A stretch of 19,463 nucleotides of DNA, taken from the NCBI GenBank assembly GCA_037129475.1, contig JBAXUY010000052.1, positions 1 to 19,463 on the forward strand, given 5' to 3'. The notes below the pieces were generated by a model that did not search any database, was not told the DNA's origin, and was given only the letters and a program-made list of their open reading frames with translations. Source of the DNA: RGVT01 sp037129475 (GTDB lineage Bacteria > Planctomycetota > Planctomycetia > Pirellulales > UBA1268). Numbering within the stretch: position 1 is the stretch's first letter; each line of letters begins with the position of its first letter. The translations under genes and the position numbers were made by a program. Of the stretch, positions 12,065 to 19,463 are shown in pieces.

Positions 12065-14395
12065 ATGAATCGCATCCTCGCGGCGGCCGTGGCCGTCTGC
12101 CTCGTCGCATCGGCCGCCCGGGCGGGCGACTGGCCCGACTGGCGCGGGCCGAATCAGGATCGCCAGTACGCCGGCCCCGCGCTCGTCACGGCGTTCGATC
12201 CTGAGCAGGGCACGAACGTCGTCTGGAAGAACGACGAGGCGGGGGGGATCTCCACGCCGGTGATCATGGGGGGCAAACTCTTCACGCTCGTCCGGCACAA
12301 GCCGGGCACGAAGGAGGAGGCCGAGAAGGTGCTCTGCCTCGACGCGGCGACGGGGCGGAAACTCTGGGAGAACGTCTTCAACGTGTATCTGTCCGACGTG
12401 CCCGCTGAACGCGTCGGCTGGTCGGCCGTGGTCGCCGATCCGGCCAGCGGCACCGTCTTCGCCCACGGCGTGTGCGGTGTGTTCACGGCGATCGATGCGG
12501 CGACAGGCACGACGAAGTGGCAGCGATCCCTCCACGAGGAGTTCGGCTTTCTGTCCACGTACGGCGGCCGCACCAACATCCCCGTGGTGTTCGAGGACCT
12601 CGTGATTGCCAGCGCCGTCGTGACGGGCTGGGGCGACACGGCCCGGCCAGCCCACCGCCTTCTCGGAATCGACAAGGCGACGGGCGTGGTCCGCTGGATG
12701 AACGGCACGAAGGAACTGCCGGAGGACACGACCTACAGCACGCCGTCGCTCGCGGACTTCGGCGGCCAGGCGGCGCTCGTCTTCGGGTCGAGCGACGGCA
12801 GCGTCTGGAACTTCCAGCCGCGCACCGGCAAGGCGGTGTGGAACTTCAAGCTCTCGCGCCGCGGCATCAACACGCCGCCGCTCGTCGTCGGCGACACGGT
12901 GATCATCTCACAGGCGGAGGAAAACCTCGACAACACGTCGATGGGATCCGCGACCACCTTCAAGGCGACGGGAACAGGCGATATCACCGCCACGAACGCC
13001 GCCTGGCAGAAGAAGGGCGTGATGGACGGCCGGTCGATGCCGGTCGTGCTCGGCGAGCGCGTCTATTTCATCGACGACGGCGCGAAGGTCTACGCCTTCG
13101 ACAAGAAGACCGGCGCGCCGGTCGGCAAGCCGCAGAAGCTCCTCGGCACGATCGTCCGTGGCAGCCCGCTCGTGGCCGACGGCAGGCTCTACGTCTGCTC
13201 GACGAGCGGCTGGCACGTGCTCGAACCCACCGCCGACGGTGTGAAATTTGTGCATCGCATGCGGCTCGACGAGGAGGACGAGGTGACGGCGTCGCCGATC
13301 GCTGCCAATGGGCTGCTCTACCTTTCGACCGGCGCCCGGCTCTACTGCCTCGGCACGCAGGCCTCGCCGGTCCAGGGCGGACCTGCCGCCTCTCGGCCGG
13401 AAACCGTCTCGGCGGCCACGAAGGGCCCGGCCGGCGAGCCGGCTTTCGTGCAGGTCGTGCCCGCCGAGGCGCAGATCGCCGCGGGCGAAACACTCCGGCT
13501 GAAAGCCCGCCTCTTCGATGCGCTCGGCCGGTTCGTGAAGGAGTCGCCGGCGGAGTTTTCCACGACGGCGGGCGCGGTGACGAAGGAGGGCGGCTACACG
13601 GCGCCGGCGGGCCAGCACGCCGCCGCGATCGTCACGGCGAAGGTCGGCGGACTGGAGGGCAGGGCCCGCATCCGCTCGATGCCACCGCTGCCGTGGCGGT
13701 TCGACTTCGACGAGATCCCGCTCGCGGCCGATCCCAAGACCGGCGTGGTGAAGGGGGAGCCGCCACTCCCGTGGATCGGCATGCGGTATCGGCACGTGGT
13801 CCGCGAGGTCGACGGATCGAAGTGCCTCGTGAAGGTGACGACGATCCCCAAGGGCACCCGCAGCCAGGGCTGGATCGGCCCGATCACGCTCCACGACTAT
13901 CGTGTGCAGGCCGATTTTCGCGCCCAGGAGACGGGTGTCGAGAAACCCGGTTCGCCTGCCTCCGCTGCGCCGAAGTCGAGCGACTCCGATGCCGACGCGT
14001 TCACGAAGGCCTTCGGCAATGCGGCGGCCCTGGAGAAGGCGCGGATGCCCGACATGGGGCTCGTCGCGCAGCGCTACACCCTCGACCTCATGGGCGCCGC
14101 GCAGCAACTCCAACTCCGCAGTTGGCCGCCGCAGGTCGCCACCTATTTTTCGAAGACGATTCCGTTTTCGTGGGAGGCGGGCCGGTGGTACACGATGACG
14201 TTCGAGGTCCGCACGGCGGGCAAAGCCGCCGTCCTGCGCGGCAAGGTCTGGCCGCGCGGTGAGCCGGAGCCGGCCGCGTGGACGATCGAAGCCACGCACG
14301 AGGCGGGCAATCTTCAGGGAAGCCCGGGCTTCTTCGGCAACTCGAAGGACTCCGAGATTTCCATAGACAACGTGACGGTGGAGGCGGTGCAATGA
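12065..14395 (+). CDS. Secreted PQQ-like beta-propeller protein 1
   Basis: A 776-residue exported protein. The signal peptide is MNRILAAAVAVCLVASAARA, cleaved before GDW. Residues 20-425 form a BamB/PQQ-dehydrogenase-like propeller that opens with GDWPDWRGPNQDRQ and repeats blades of the type LCLDAATGRKLWE, TAIDAATGTTKWQ, LGIDKATGVVRWM and YAFDKKTGAPVGK. Such propellers in planctomycetes usually lack proof of PQQ binding. Residues about 440-535 resemble an Ig-like domain (VQVVPAEAQIAAGETLRLKA). Residues 538-776 form a beta-sandwich-like C-terminal domain (PLPWRFDFDEIPLA, then SWEAGRWYTMTFEVRT and PGFFGNSKDSEISIDNVTVE) similar to laminin-G or DUF1080 folds, which points to carbohydrate binding; this is inference. 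The stop overlaps the next start as ATGA. Confidence 0.9.
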   Translation: MNRILAAAVAVCLVASAARAGDWPDWRGPNQDRQYAGPALVTAFDPEQGTNVVWKNDEAGGISTPVIMGGKLFTLVRHKPGTKEEAEKVLCLDAATGRKLWENVFNVYLSDVPAERVGWSAVVADPASGTVFAHGVCGVFTAIDAATGTTKWQRSLHEEFGFLSTYGGRTNIPVVFEDLVIASAVVTGWGDTARPAHRLLGIDKATGVVRWMNGTKELPEDTTYSTPSLADFGGQAALVFGSSDGSVWNFQPRTGKAVWNFKLSRRGINTPPLVVGDTVIISQAEENLDNTSMGSATTFKATGTGDITATNAAWQKKGVMDGRSMPVVLGERVYFIDDGAKVYAFDKKTGAPVGKPQKLLGTIVRGSPLVADGRLYVCSTSGWHVLEPTADGVKFVHRMRLDEEDEVTASPIAANGLLYLSTGARLYCLGTQASPVQGGPAASRPETVSAATKGPAGEPAFVQVVPAEAQIAAGETLRLKARLFDALGRFVKESPAEFSTTAGAVTKEGGYTAPAGQHAAAIVTAKVGGLEGRARIRSMPPLPWRFDFDEIPLAADPKTGVVKGEPPLPWIGMRYRHVVREVDGSKCLVKVTTIPKGTRSQGWIGPITLHDYRVQADFRAQETGVEKPGSPASAAPKSSDSDADAFTKAFGNAAALEKARMPDMGLVAQRYTLDLMGAAQQLQLRSWPPQVATYFSKTIPFSWEAGRWYTMTFEVRTAGKAAVLRGKVWPRGEPEPAAWTIEATHEAGNLQGSPGFFGNSKDSEISIDNVTVEAVQ

Positions 14396-16104
14396 CTGGA
14401 CAGTCGCAAAGGGAGCGGGAGAGCGTGTGTCATCGCCTCTCCCTCCGGGAGAGGCCGGCCGTAGGCCGGGTGAGGGTGCTGTCGCTGGTATTCCTCATCG
14501 GTATGGGCACGAACGCAGCCCATGCCGGCGACTGGGGCCAGTGGGGCGGCTCGCCCGTGCGCAACAACGTCTCGCCCGCGAAGAACATCCCGGCGGAGTG
14601 GGTGCCCGGCGACTTCGACCTCGACACGGGTGAGTGGAAACCCGAGACGAGCAAGAACGTGGCGTGGGTGGCGGCACTCGGCAGCCAGAGTTACGGCAAC
14701 CCCGTCGTCGCCGGCGGCAAGGCGTATGTCGGCACCAACAACGGGAAGGGGTGGCTGAAGCGGTATCCCCCGGCCGTCGATCTGGGCTGCCTGCTCGCGT
14801 TCGACGTGAAGGATGGATCGTTCCTCTGGCAGGACTCCAGCGAGAAGCTCCCGACCGGCCGCGTGCACGACTGGCCGCTCCAGGGCATCTGCTGCGCGCC
14901 GCTCGTGGAGGGAGACCGCCTCTGGTACGTGACGAGCCGCGGCGAGGTGAAGTGCCTCGACACCGAAGGCTTTCACGACGGCGAGAACGACGGCCCCTTC
15001 ACCGGCGAGAAGATCTCGGAGAAGGACGAGTCCGACGTCGTCTGGGTGTTCGACATGATGAAACAGCTCGGCGTTTCACAGCACAACATGTGCTCGTGCA
15101 GCGTCACGAGCGCCGGTGATTTCCTGTTCGTCAACACGAGCAACGGCGTGGACGAAGGGCATATCAATCTTCCCAACTTCGAAGCCCCGAGCTTCCTCTG
15201 CATCGACAAGCGCGACGGCACGGTGCTGTGGGCCGACAATACGCCCGGGGCCAACGTGCTCCACGGCCAGTGGTCGAGCCCGGCCTACGCGGAGCTCGGC
15301 GGCGTGCCGCAGGTGCTCTTCGGCGGCGGCGACGGCTGGCTCTACGCGTTCGACGCCCGCGGCGAAAACGGCCGGGCCAAGAAACTCTGGGAGTTCGACT
15401 GCAATCCCAAGGTGTCGAAGTACACGCTCGGCGGCCGGGCCGATCGCAACCACATCATCGGGACGCCCGTCGTGCACGAGGGGCTCGTCTACATCGCCGT
15501 CGGCGAGGATCCGGAGCATGGCGAGGGCGTGGGGCATCTGTGGTGCATCGATCCCACGAAGCGGGGCGACGTGTCGAGTGAACTCGCGGTGAGCCTCACC
15601 GACCCGAACACGCCCCTGCCCCGCCGCCGCGAGCAGGCCGTGATCAAGGAGCAGGGCGAGGTCGCCCGGCCGAATCCGAACTCGGCCGCCGTGTGGCACT
15701 ATCCCGGGTTCGATGCCGATACGAACGGCAAACTCGACTTCGAGGAGACGATGCACCGCACCTGCGGCACCGTGGCGATTCACGACGGCCTGCTGTTCGT
15801 CGCCGACTTCAGCGGCCTCTTTCACTGCCTCGACGTCAAGACCGGCAAGCCCCACTGGACGCACGACATGCTCGCCGCCAGCTGGGGTTCGCCGCTCATC
15901 GTCGACGGCAAGGTCTACATCGGCGACGAGGACGGCGACATCACGGTGTTCAAACTCGGAAAGGAGAAGGAGATCATCGCCGAGATCAACATGGGCAACA
16001 GCGTCTATTCGACGCCGATCGTGGCCGGCGACACCCTCTACATCGCCAACAAGAGCCACCTGTTCGCGATCCGCACGGGAGCCACGCCGGTCGGGGCGAA
16101 GTGA
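14392..16104 (+). CDS. Secreted PQQ-like beta-propeller protein 2 with EF-hand loop
   Basis: A 570-residue exported propeller protein. After an unusually long Arg-rich start (1-29), residues 30-45 give the hydrophobic core and cleavage site (VLSLVFLIGMGTNAAHA-G). The propeller begins GDWGQWGGSPVRNN, a start shared with protein 1, and has blades such as LLAFDVKDGSFLWQ, LCIDKRDGTVLWA, HCLDVKTGKPHWT and IGDEDGDITVF. Residues 441-452 are a perfect EF-hand calcium loop (D441, D443, N445, G446, D449, E452), inserted between blades. ATG 14392 overlaps the previous stop (ATGA), which favours coupled translation, but the first 29 residues are partly encoded by a repeat (14435-14469), so a start at GTG 14470 or 14476 is also possible. 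The metallophosphoesterase gene starts 1 nt after the stop. Confidence 0.9.
   Translation: MTGQSQRERESVCHRLSLRERPAVGRVRVLSLVFLIGMGTNAAHAGDWGQWGGSPVRNNVSPAKNIPAEWVPGDFDLDTGEWKPETSKNVAWVAALGSQSYGNPVVAGGKAYVGTNNGKGWLKRYPPAVDLGCLLAFDVKDGSFLWQDSSEKLPTGRVHDWPLQGICCAPLVEGDRLWYVTSRGEVKCLDTEGFHDGENDGPFTGEKISEKDESDVVWVFDMMKQLGVSQHNMCSCSVTSAGDFLFVNTSNGVDEGHINLPNFEAPSFLCIDKRDGTVLWADNTPGANVLHGQWSSPAYAELGGVPQVLFGGGDGWLYAFDARGENGRAKKLWEFDCNPKVSKYTLGGRADRNHIIGTPVVHEGLVYIAVGEDPEHGEGVGHLWCIDPTKRGDVSSELAVSLTDPNTPLPRRREQAVIKEQGEVARPNPNSAAVWHYPGFDADTNGKLDFEETMHRTCGTVAIHDGLLFVADFSGLFHCLDVKTGKPHWTHDMLAASWGSPLIVDGKVYIGDEDGDITVFKLGKEKEIIAEINMGNSVYSTPIVAGDTLYIANKSHLFAIRTGATPVGAK
14435..14469. repeat. Hairpin repeat inside the 5' end of a coding sequence
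   Basis: Two touching hairpins: 14435-14455 (9-bp arms GCCTCTCCC and GGGAGAGGC, loop TCC) and 14455-14469 (6-bp arms CCGGCC/GGCCGG, loop GTA). The segment looks like the widespread REP-type repeats that read CTCTCCC...GGGAGAGG...GGTGAGGG in many genomes. Read in the gene's frame it encodes part of RLSLRERPAVGRVRV in the n-region of the signal peptide. Confidence 0.7.
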
Positions 16105-16105
16105 G

Positions 16106-17719
16106 ATGCGCTGGCGTGCAGGGCCCTGGATCGGGCTGATCATCGTGGCGGCCGTGTGCCGGGCGGGAGAATCCCCGACGGTCTCTGCCTTTCGCGTCAG
16201 GCCCTACCTGCAGAATCCGTCCCCCGAAGCGATGACGATCCGCTGGCTGTCGAACGACGACTCGCCGGGAACCCTGCGGATCGCCGGCCGGGAGCTCGTG
16301 TCGTCGCCGGTCCTGTGTCTCGAGCTGGCCTATCAGCCGAACGAGACCCGTGACGACCGTCTCGGCAGCGCTCCCTTCCTCCACTCCGTTCGCGTGACCG
16401 ACCTCGAACCCGCGACGAGCTACCCCTATTCGGTCGAGCAGGGAGACGAGACGATGAAAGCCATCCTCACCACGGCGCCACGGCCCGGCGACGTGGGGGC
16501 GGGAGGGGGCGTGCGACTGTTCGTGTATTCCGACTGCGAATCCCAGCCCGAGTCGCGTGGCTCCCATGTGGACTGGCCGCCTTCGCCGTCGCTGCCCGGA
16601 GGACCGCGGCCTCGCTGGGTGGACGGTCGCTACCCGGCCGACGAGACGACGGGCTACCGCATGAACCTCGCCCTCATCGCGGCCCGGGCCGCCGAGAGCC
16701 TCCGAGCCCGGAATCCGGTGCTCGTGAGTGTCGTTGGCGACCTCGTGGAGAGCGGCGGCGAGCAGCGCGATTGGGACGAGTTCTGGCGGCATAACGCCGG
16801 CGACTTCGGCACGCTCGCCTCGCGAGTGCCGATCGTCGCGGCCCTGGGCAATCACGAGATCTTCGGGGGGCCGCCGTCCGACGACCCGCGGAAGGACCTC
16901 GGCGGCTATTCGAGCCGTGCCACGCTCGTCGGCGCGATGAAGTTTCTCACCTACTTCGACCATCCCACGAACGGCGCCGTCGACGAACGCCACGAGGAGC
17001 GGTATCACCGGATCGACTTCGGCCCCGTCGTGCTCCTTACGCTCGACACGACCAACGGCGGCAGCGACGACGGGCCGGACGACACGAACCATGAAATCGA
17101 CCGTGCCGATGCGTCCCACATTCCGGACTACGCCCCGGGATCGGAGCAGTTCGCATGGCTCGAGCGCGAACTGGCAGACGCGGATGCCGAGGGCCGGATC
17201 ATCTTCGTGCAATTTCATCATGCGCCGTTCTCGTCGGGCCCCCACGGTCTGCCCCCGGGAACCGGCGCCGGGTCCAACCCACAGTCGGGACAGCCGCTCC
17301 GGGCGCTCGCCGATCTCTTGCGGAAGCACGGCGTGCGGGCCGTGTTTTCCGGGCACGACGAGATGTACGAGCACTCGATCGTGGACGGGATCCACTACTA
17401 CGACGTGGGCATCGGGGGCGATGCACTGCGTGCCCCGGAGGCCGGTGCGAAGAACGAACGTCAGGTGTTCCTGGCGCACGACCATGCGCCCGAACGCTGG
17501 ACCGGCGACGTGCTCGAAGCCGGGGGCAAGCACTACGGCCACGTGGAAGTCGACGTGACGCGCATGGACCCCGGGCCGGGATTCACGGTCACGATCCGGC
17601 CCGTCCACGTGTTTCCTGTTCTCGATCCCGACAAGCCCGGTACCATCGTCACCTGGGAACGTCGCGAATACGACGACGTGGTGACATTCGACGCTGCCGG
17701 CAAGGAGCCCTCACGATGA
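16106..17719 (+). CDS. Secreted purple-acid-phosphatase-like metallophosphoesterase
   Basis: A 537-residue exported protein. The signal peptide is MRWRAGPWIGLIIVAAVCRA. Residues 28-125 form a fibronectin-III-like N-terminal domain of the purple acid phosphatase type (FRVRPYLQNPSPEAMTIRWLS, then HSVRVTDLEPATSYPYSV). The metallophosphoesterase domain (about 136-470) shows YSDCES (D143), GDLVESGG (211-218), GNHE (248-251), QFHHAP (H371, H372) and SGHDEMYEH (H417). The last motif has Asp where the classical GHxH has its second His position filled differently, so metal binding may be altered or completed by a nearby residue. The likely reaction is phosphoester hydrolysis on an extracytoplasmic substrate; the natural substrate is unknown. 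The stop overlaps the next ATG (ATGA at 17716-17719). Confidence 0.92.
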   Translation: MRWRAGPWIGLIIVAAVCRAGESPTVSAFRVRPYLQNPSPEAMTIRWLSNDDSPGTLRIAGRELVSSPVLCLELAYQPNETRDDRLGSAPFLHSVRVTDLEPATSYPYSVEQGDETMKAILTTAPRPGDVGAGGGVRLFVYSDCESQPESRGSHVDWPPSPSLPGGPRPRWVDGRYPADETTGYRMNLALIAARAAESLRARNPVLVSVVGDLVESGGEQRDWDEFWRHNAGDFGTLASRVPIVAALGNHEIFGGPPSDDPRKDLGGYSSRATLVGAMKFLTYFDHPTNGAVDERHEERYHRIDFGPVVLLTLDTTNGGSDDGPDDTNHEIDRADASHIPDYAPGSEQFAWLERELADADAEGRIIFVQFHHAPFSSGPHGLPPGTGAGSNPQSGQPLRALADLLRKHGVRAVFSGHDEMYEHSIVDGIHYYDVGIGGDALRAPEAGAKNERQVFLAHDHAPERWTGDVLEAGGKHYGHVEVDVTRMDPGPGFTVTIRPVHVFPVLDPDKPGTIVTWERREYDDVVTFDAAGKEPSR

Positions 17720-19371
17720 ATATGCCCGCCCTCGTCCTCGCGCTCGTCGTGTCTGCCTGGGCCACGTGCCTGACCGCCGCAGAGCCGGCGCCACCGCGCG
17801 AGATGGTGCTGGGTGCGAAACGGATCGTGATTCTCGGCGATTCGATCACGTACGGCGGCGGCTGGGTCGTGCCGTTCATCGCCTGGCTCGAGGCCGAGGG
17901 GTGGACGGGCGATGTGATCAACATGGGGCTCTCGAGCGAGACGGTGTCGGGGCTCTCCGAAGAGGGCCACGCCGGCGGAAAGTTTCCGCGGCCCGACCTC
18001 CACGAGCGGCTCGATCGTGTCCTCCGCGTCGGCCGTCCCGACCTCGTGATCGCCTGTTACGGCATGAACTGTGGCATCTACCAGCCGCTCGACGAGGCAC
18101 GATTCGCGAAGTTCAAGGATGGCATGCAGCGACTGCACGACGCGGTCGAAAAGACGGGAGCCAGGATCATCCACCTCACGCCACCGGTCTACGACCAGCG
18201 TCCCGACAAGGACGGGCCGGCAGGCAAAGTCGACTACGACGCCGTCCTCGATGCCTACTCGAAGTGGCTGCTCTCGAAGCGGGCCGACGGATGGATCGTG
18301 GTCGACATCCACGGGCCGATGAAAGAGATCCTCGAGGGGGCCCGCGGGAAGGATCCGGCCGCAGTCTTCGCGCCCGACACGGTCCATCCCAACGAGGCGG
18401 GGCACTGGGCCTTCGCCCGCGGGCTCTTCAGGTGGCTCGGCGCACACACCGCCGCCGCGAAGGAGACGCCGGAGCACTTCGCCGCCTTCGTGCCCGACGT
18501 GAAGCGTCGCATGGAGGTTCTCCGCGACGCCTATCTCACGGCCGCCGGCCACCAGCGGCCAGGCGTCCCGGCCGGGCTGCCGCTCGGCGAGGCGGAGGAG
18601 AAGGCCCGGTCGCTCACCGACTCGATCCGGTCGCGGCGCTACCACCTGATGGGCGGCCAGACCGGCAACGGCCCCGAGTGGAGAAGTCCGATCGAGTGGC
18701 CGCAGCCGCGGGTCGTCGATCCGGGCCCGGCGCCGATGGCTCCCGCCTCGATTCCCTCCGACGCGATCGTGCTCTTCGACGGCACGAATCTCTCCGCCTG
18801 GAGCAACGGCGAGAACTGGCGGGTGGCCGAGGGCGTCGCGACGGTCGGCAAGGGGGACATCCGCACGAAGCAGGGCTTCGGCGACTGCCAGCTGCACGTC
18901 GAGTTCCGCACCGCCGCCGACACCTCTGGCAAAGGGCAGCAGCGGAGCAACTCCGGCGTGTTCTTCATGGACAAGTACGAGATCCAAATCCTCGATTCCT
19001 TCCAGGACGGCACCGACCAGCCCGTGACCTACTTCGACGGCCAGTGCGGTGCCCTCTACAAGCAGCAACCGCCCGCCGTGAACGTCTGCCGCAAGCCGGG
19101 CGAGTGGCAGACCTACGACATCCTGTTCACGCGGCCGCGGTTCAAGGCCGACGGCGCACTCGCCAAGCCCGGCCGGATCAGCGTGCTCCACAACGGCGTG
19201 GCAATCCACTCCGACACGGTGATCAAGGGCGACACCTTCTTCCACGCCCCGCCGAGCTACACCGCGCACCCCGACGCCCTGCCGATCCGGCTCCAGGACC
19301 ACGGCAACCCTGTCCAGTTCCGCTCGATCTGGGTCCGCCCCTTCGAGCCCCTCGTGCCGACACTCAAGTAG
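17716..19371 (+). CDS. Secreted SGNH hydrolase fused to DUF1080 (3-keto-disaccharide hydrolase-like) domain
   Basis: A 551-residue exported two-domain protein. Signal peptide: MNMPALVLALVVSAWATCLTAAE. The SGNH/GDSL hydrolase domain (about 33-240) has block I ILGDSITYGGG (nucleophile S43), a block III GMNCG (about 116-120) and block V DTVHPNEAGH (D221, H224), so the catalytic triad is complete; such enzymes cleave acetyl or other esters, often on sugars. A helical linker (about 250-345) leads to the DUF1080 domain (350-551): IVLFDGTNLSAWS, WRVAEGVATVGKGDI, SNSGVFFMDKYEIQILDS, LQDHGNPVQFRSIWVRP. DUF1080 members include 3-keto-disaccharide hydrolases and carbohydrate-binding sandwiches. Together this points to removal of esters from, and binding or cleavage of, an oligosaccharide. 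AAGGAG at 17702-17707 with an 8-nt spacer supports ATG 17716. Last gene of the operon. Confidence 0.94.
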   Translation: MNMPALVLALVVSAWATCLTAAEPAPPREMVLGAKRIVILGDSITYGGGWVVPFIAWLEAEGWTGDVINMGLSSETVSGLSEEGHAGGKFPRPDLHERLDRVLRVGRPDLVIACYGMNCGIYQPLDEARFAKFKDGMQRLHDAVEKTGARIIHLTPPVYDQRPDKDGPAGKVDYDAVLDAYSKWLLSKRADGWIVVDIHGPMKEILEGARGKDPAAVFAPDTVHPNEAGHWAFARGLFRWLGAHTAAAKETPEHFAAFVPDVKRRMEVLRDAYLTAAGHQRPGVPAGLPLGEAEEKARSLTDSIRSRRYHLMGGQTGNGPEWRSPIEWPQPRVVDPGPAPMAPASIPSDAIVLFDGTNLSAWSNGENWRVAEGVATVGKGDIRTKQGFGDCQLHVEFRTAADTSGKGQQRSNSGVFFMDKYEIQILDSFQDGTDQPVTYFDGQCGALYKQQPPAVNVCRKPGEWQTYDILFTRPRFKADGALAKPGRISVLHNGVAIHSDTVIKGDTFFHAPPSYTAHPDALPIRLQDHGNPVQFRSIWVRPFEPLVPTLK

Positions 19372-19393
19372 CGACAGGCCTCCAGGCCTGTCG
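19372..19393. repeat. Hairpin directly after the operon's last stop codon
   Basis: A perfect hairpin with 10-bp arms (CGACAGGCCT at 19372-19381 and its complement at 19384-19393) starts right after the TAG at 19369-19371. It is the same sequence as the hairpin at 4931-4952, including the preceding GTAG. It could protect or end the operon transcript, although only AATCC follows instead of a T-run. This shows that the repeat family sits at gene ends as well as in spacers. Confidence 0.75.
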
Positions 19394-19407
19394 AATCCGC
19401 GCCCAAT

Positions 19408-19463
19408 CCGGCTCGGGGCAGCCCCGTACCGTCTCGCCGGACGTTCGCTGCGGCCCTCGTGGC
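19408..19463 (+). repeat. Partial second copy of the terminal-inverted-repeat element
   Basis: These 56 nt align without gaps to 4774-4829 with 8 differences and run off the window. The left-tip palindrome reads GGGG-CAG-CCCC instead of GGGG-TTA-CCCC, so the paired bases stay and the loop changes. No gene is visible in 19372-19463. Confidence 0.75.

Noticed and set aside
12908..14392. A 494-residue - strand open frame opposite PQQ-like protein 1
   Set aside because: Shadow of the + strand gene: Arg/His/Leu-rich with no domain, no signal and no start context.

Overview
The window looks like chromosomal DNA of a GC-rich planctomycete, most likely of the Pirellulales type (inferred from gene content; no rRNA or other phylogenetic marker was compared). 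The signs are a run of long secreted proteins of kinds that planctomycetes carry in many copies (SUMF1-domain protein, PQQ-like beta-propellers, purple-acid-phosphatase-like protein, SGNH hydrolase fused to a DUF1080/3-keto-disaccharide-hydrolase domain), small conserved-looking proteins of planctomycete style, frequent GTG starts and few clear Shine-Dalgarno sites. Because of the high GC content almost every gene has long open antisense frames, which I treated as shadows. I see no tRNA, rRNA, CRISPR array, transposase or phage gene.

Layout. Positions 1-405 are non-coding and full of short hairpin repeats. Then come a small secreted protein (406-759, +), a GNAT-type acyltransferase (765-1892, -), and a divergent pair made of an SDR epimerase (2125-3162, +) and an OmpR-type response regulator (3173-3892, +). 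trpC (3920-4711, -) and purH (5225-6880, -) follow, separated by a 513-bp repeat-rich spacer. A small two-TM sensor kinase (6937-7857, -) lies upstream of purH. Next on the + strand are three small genes: an unknown protein, an SH3-like protein with Ala/Pro-rich repeats, and a Coa1-like lipoprotein. A well-formed sigma70-type promoter with a palindrome between -35 and -10 leads, through a structured leader, to a 73-aa protein. That gene is closed by a strong hairpin terminator embedded in the 3' end of the convergent smpB (10186-10719, -).

From 10819 to 19371 there is one tight five-gene + strand operon: SUMF1-domain protein, PQQ-like protein 1, PQQ-like protein 2 with an EF-hand, metallophosphoesterase, and SGNH-DUF1080 fusion. 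The gaps are 16 nt, ATGA overlap, 1 nt and ATGA overlap, and every product has an export signal, so these proteins probably work together outside the cytoplasm. The substrate cannot be read from sequence. The sugar- and ester-directed domains suggest glycan or ester processing.

The least explained material is the dispersed repeat family in the spacers. An 84-nt element occurs twice in opposite orientation and keeps its stems through a paired C-G to G-C change. A 142-bp element with 16-bp terminal inverted repeats has a second partial copy at the right edge. Many short hairpins with GGA/TCC loops occur in these spacers, and one related hairpin pair forms part of the coding sequence for the N-terminus of PQQ-like protein 2.
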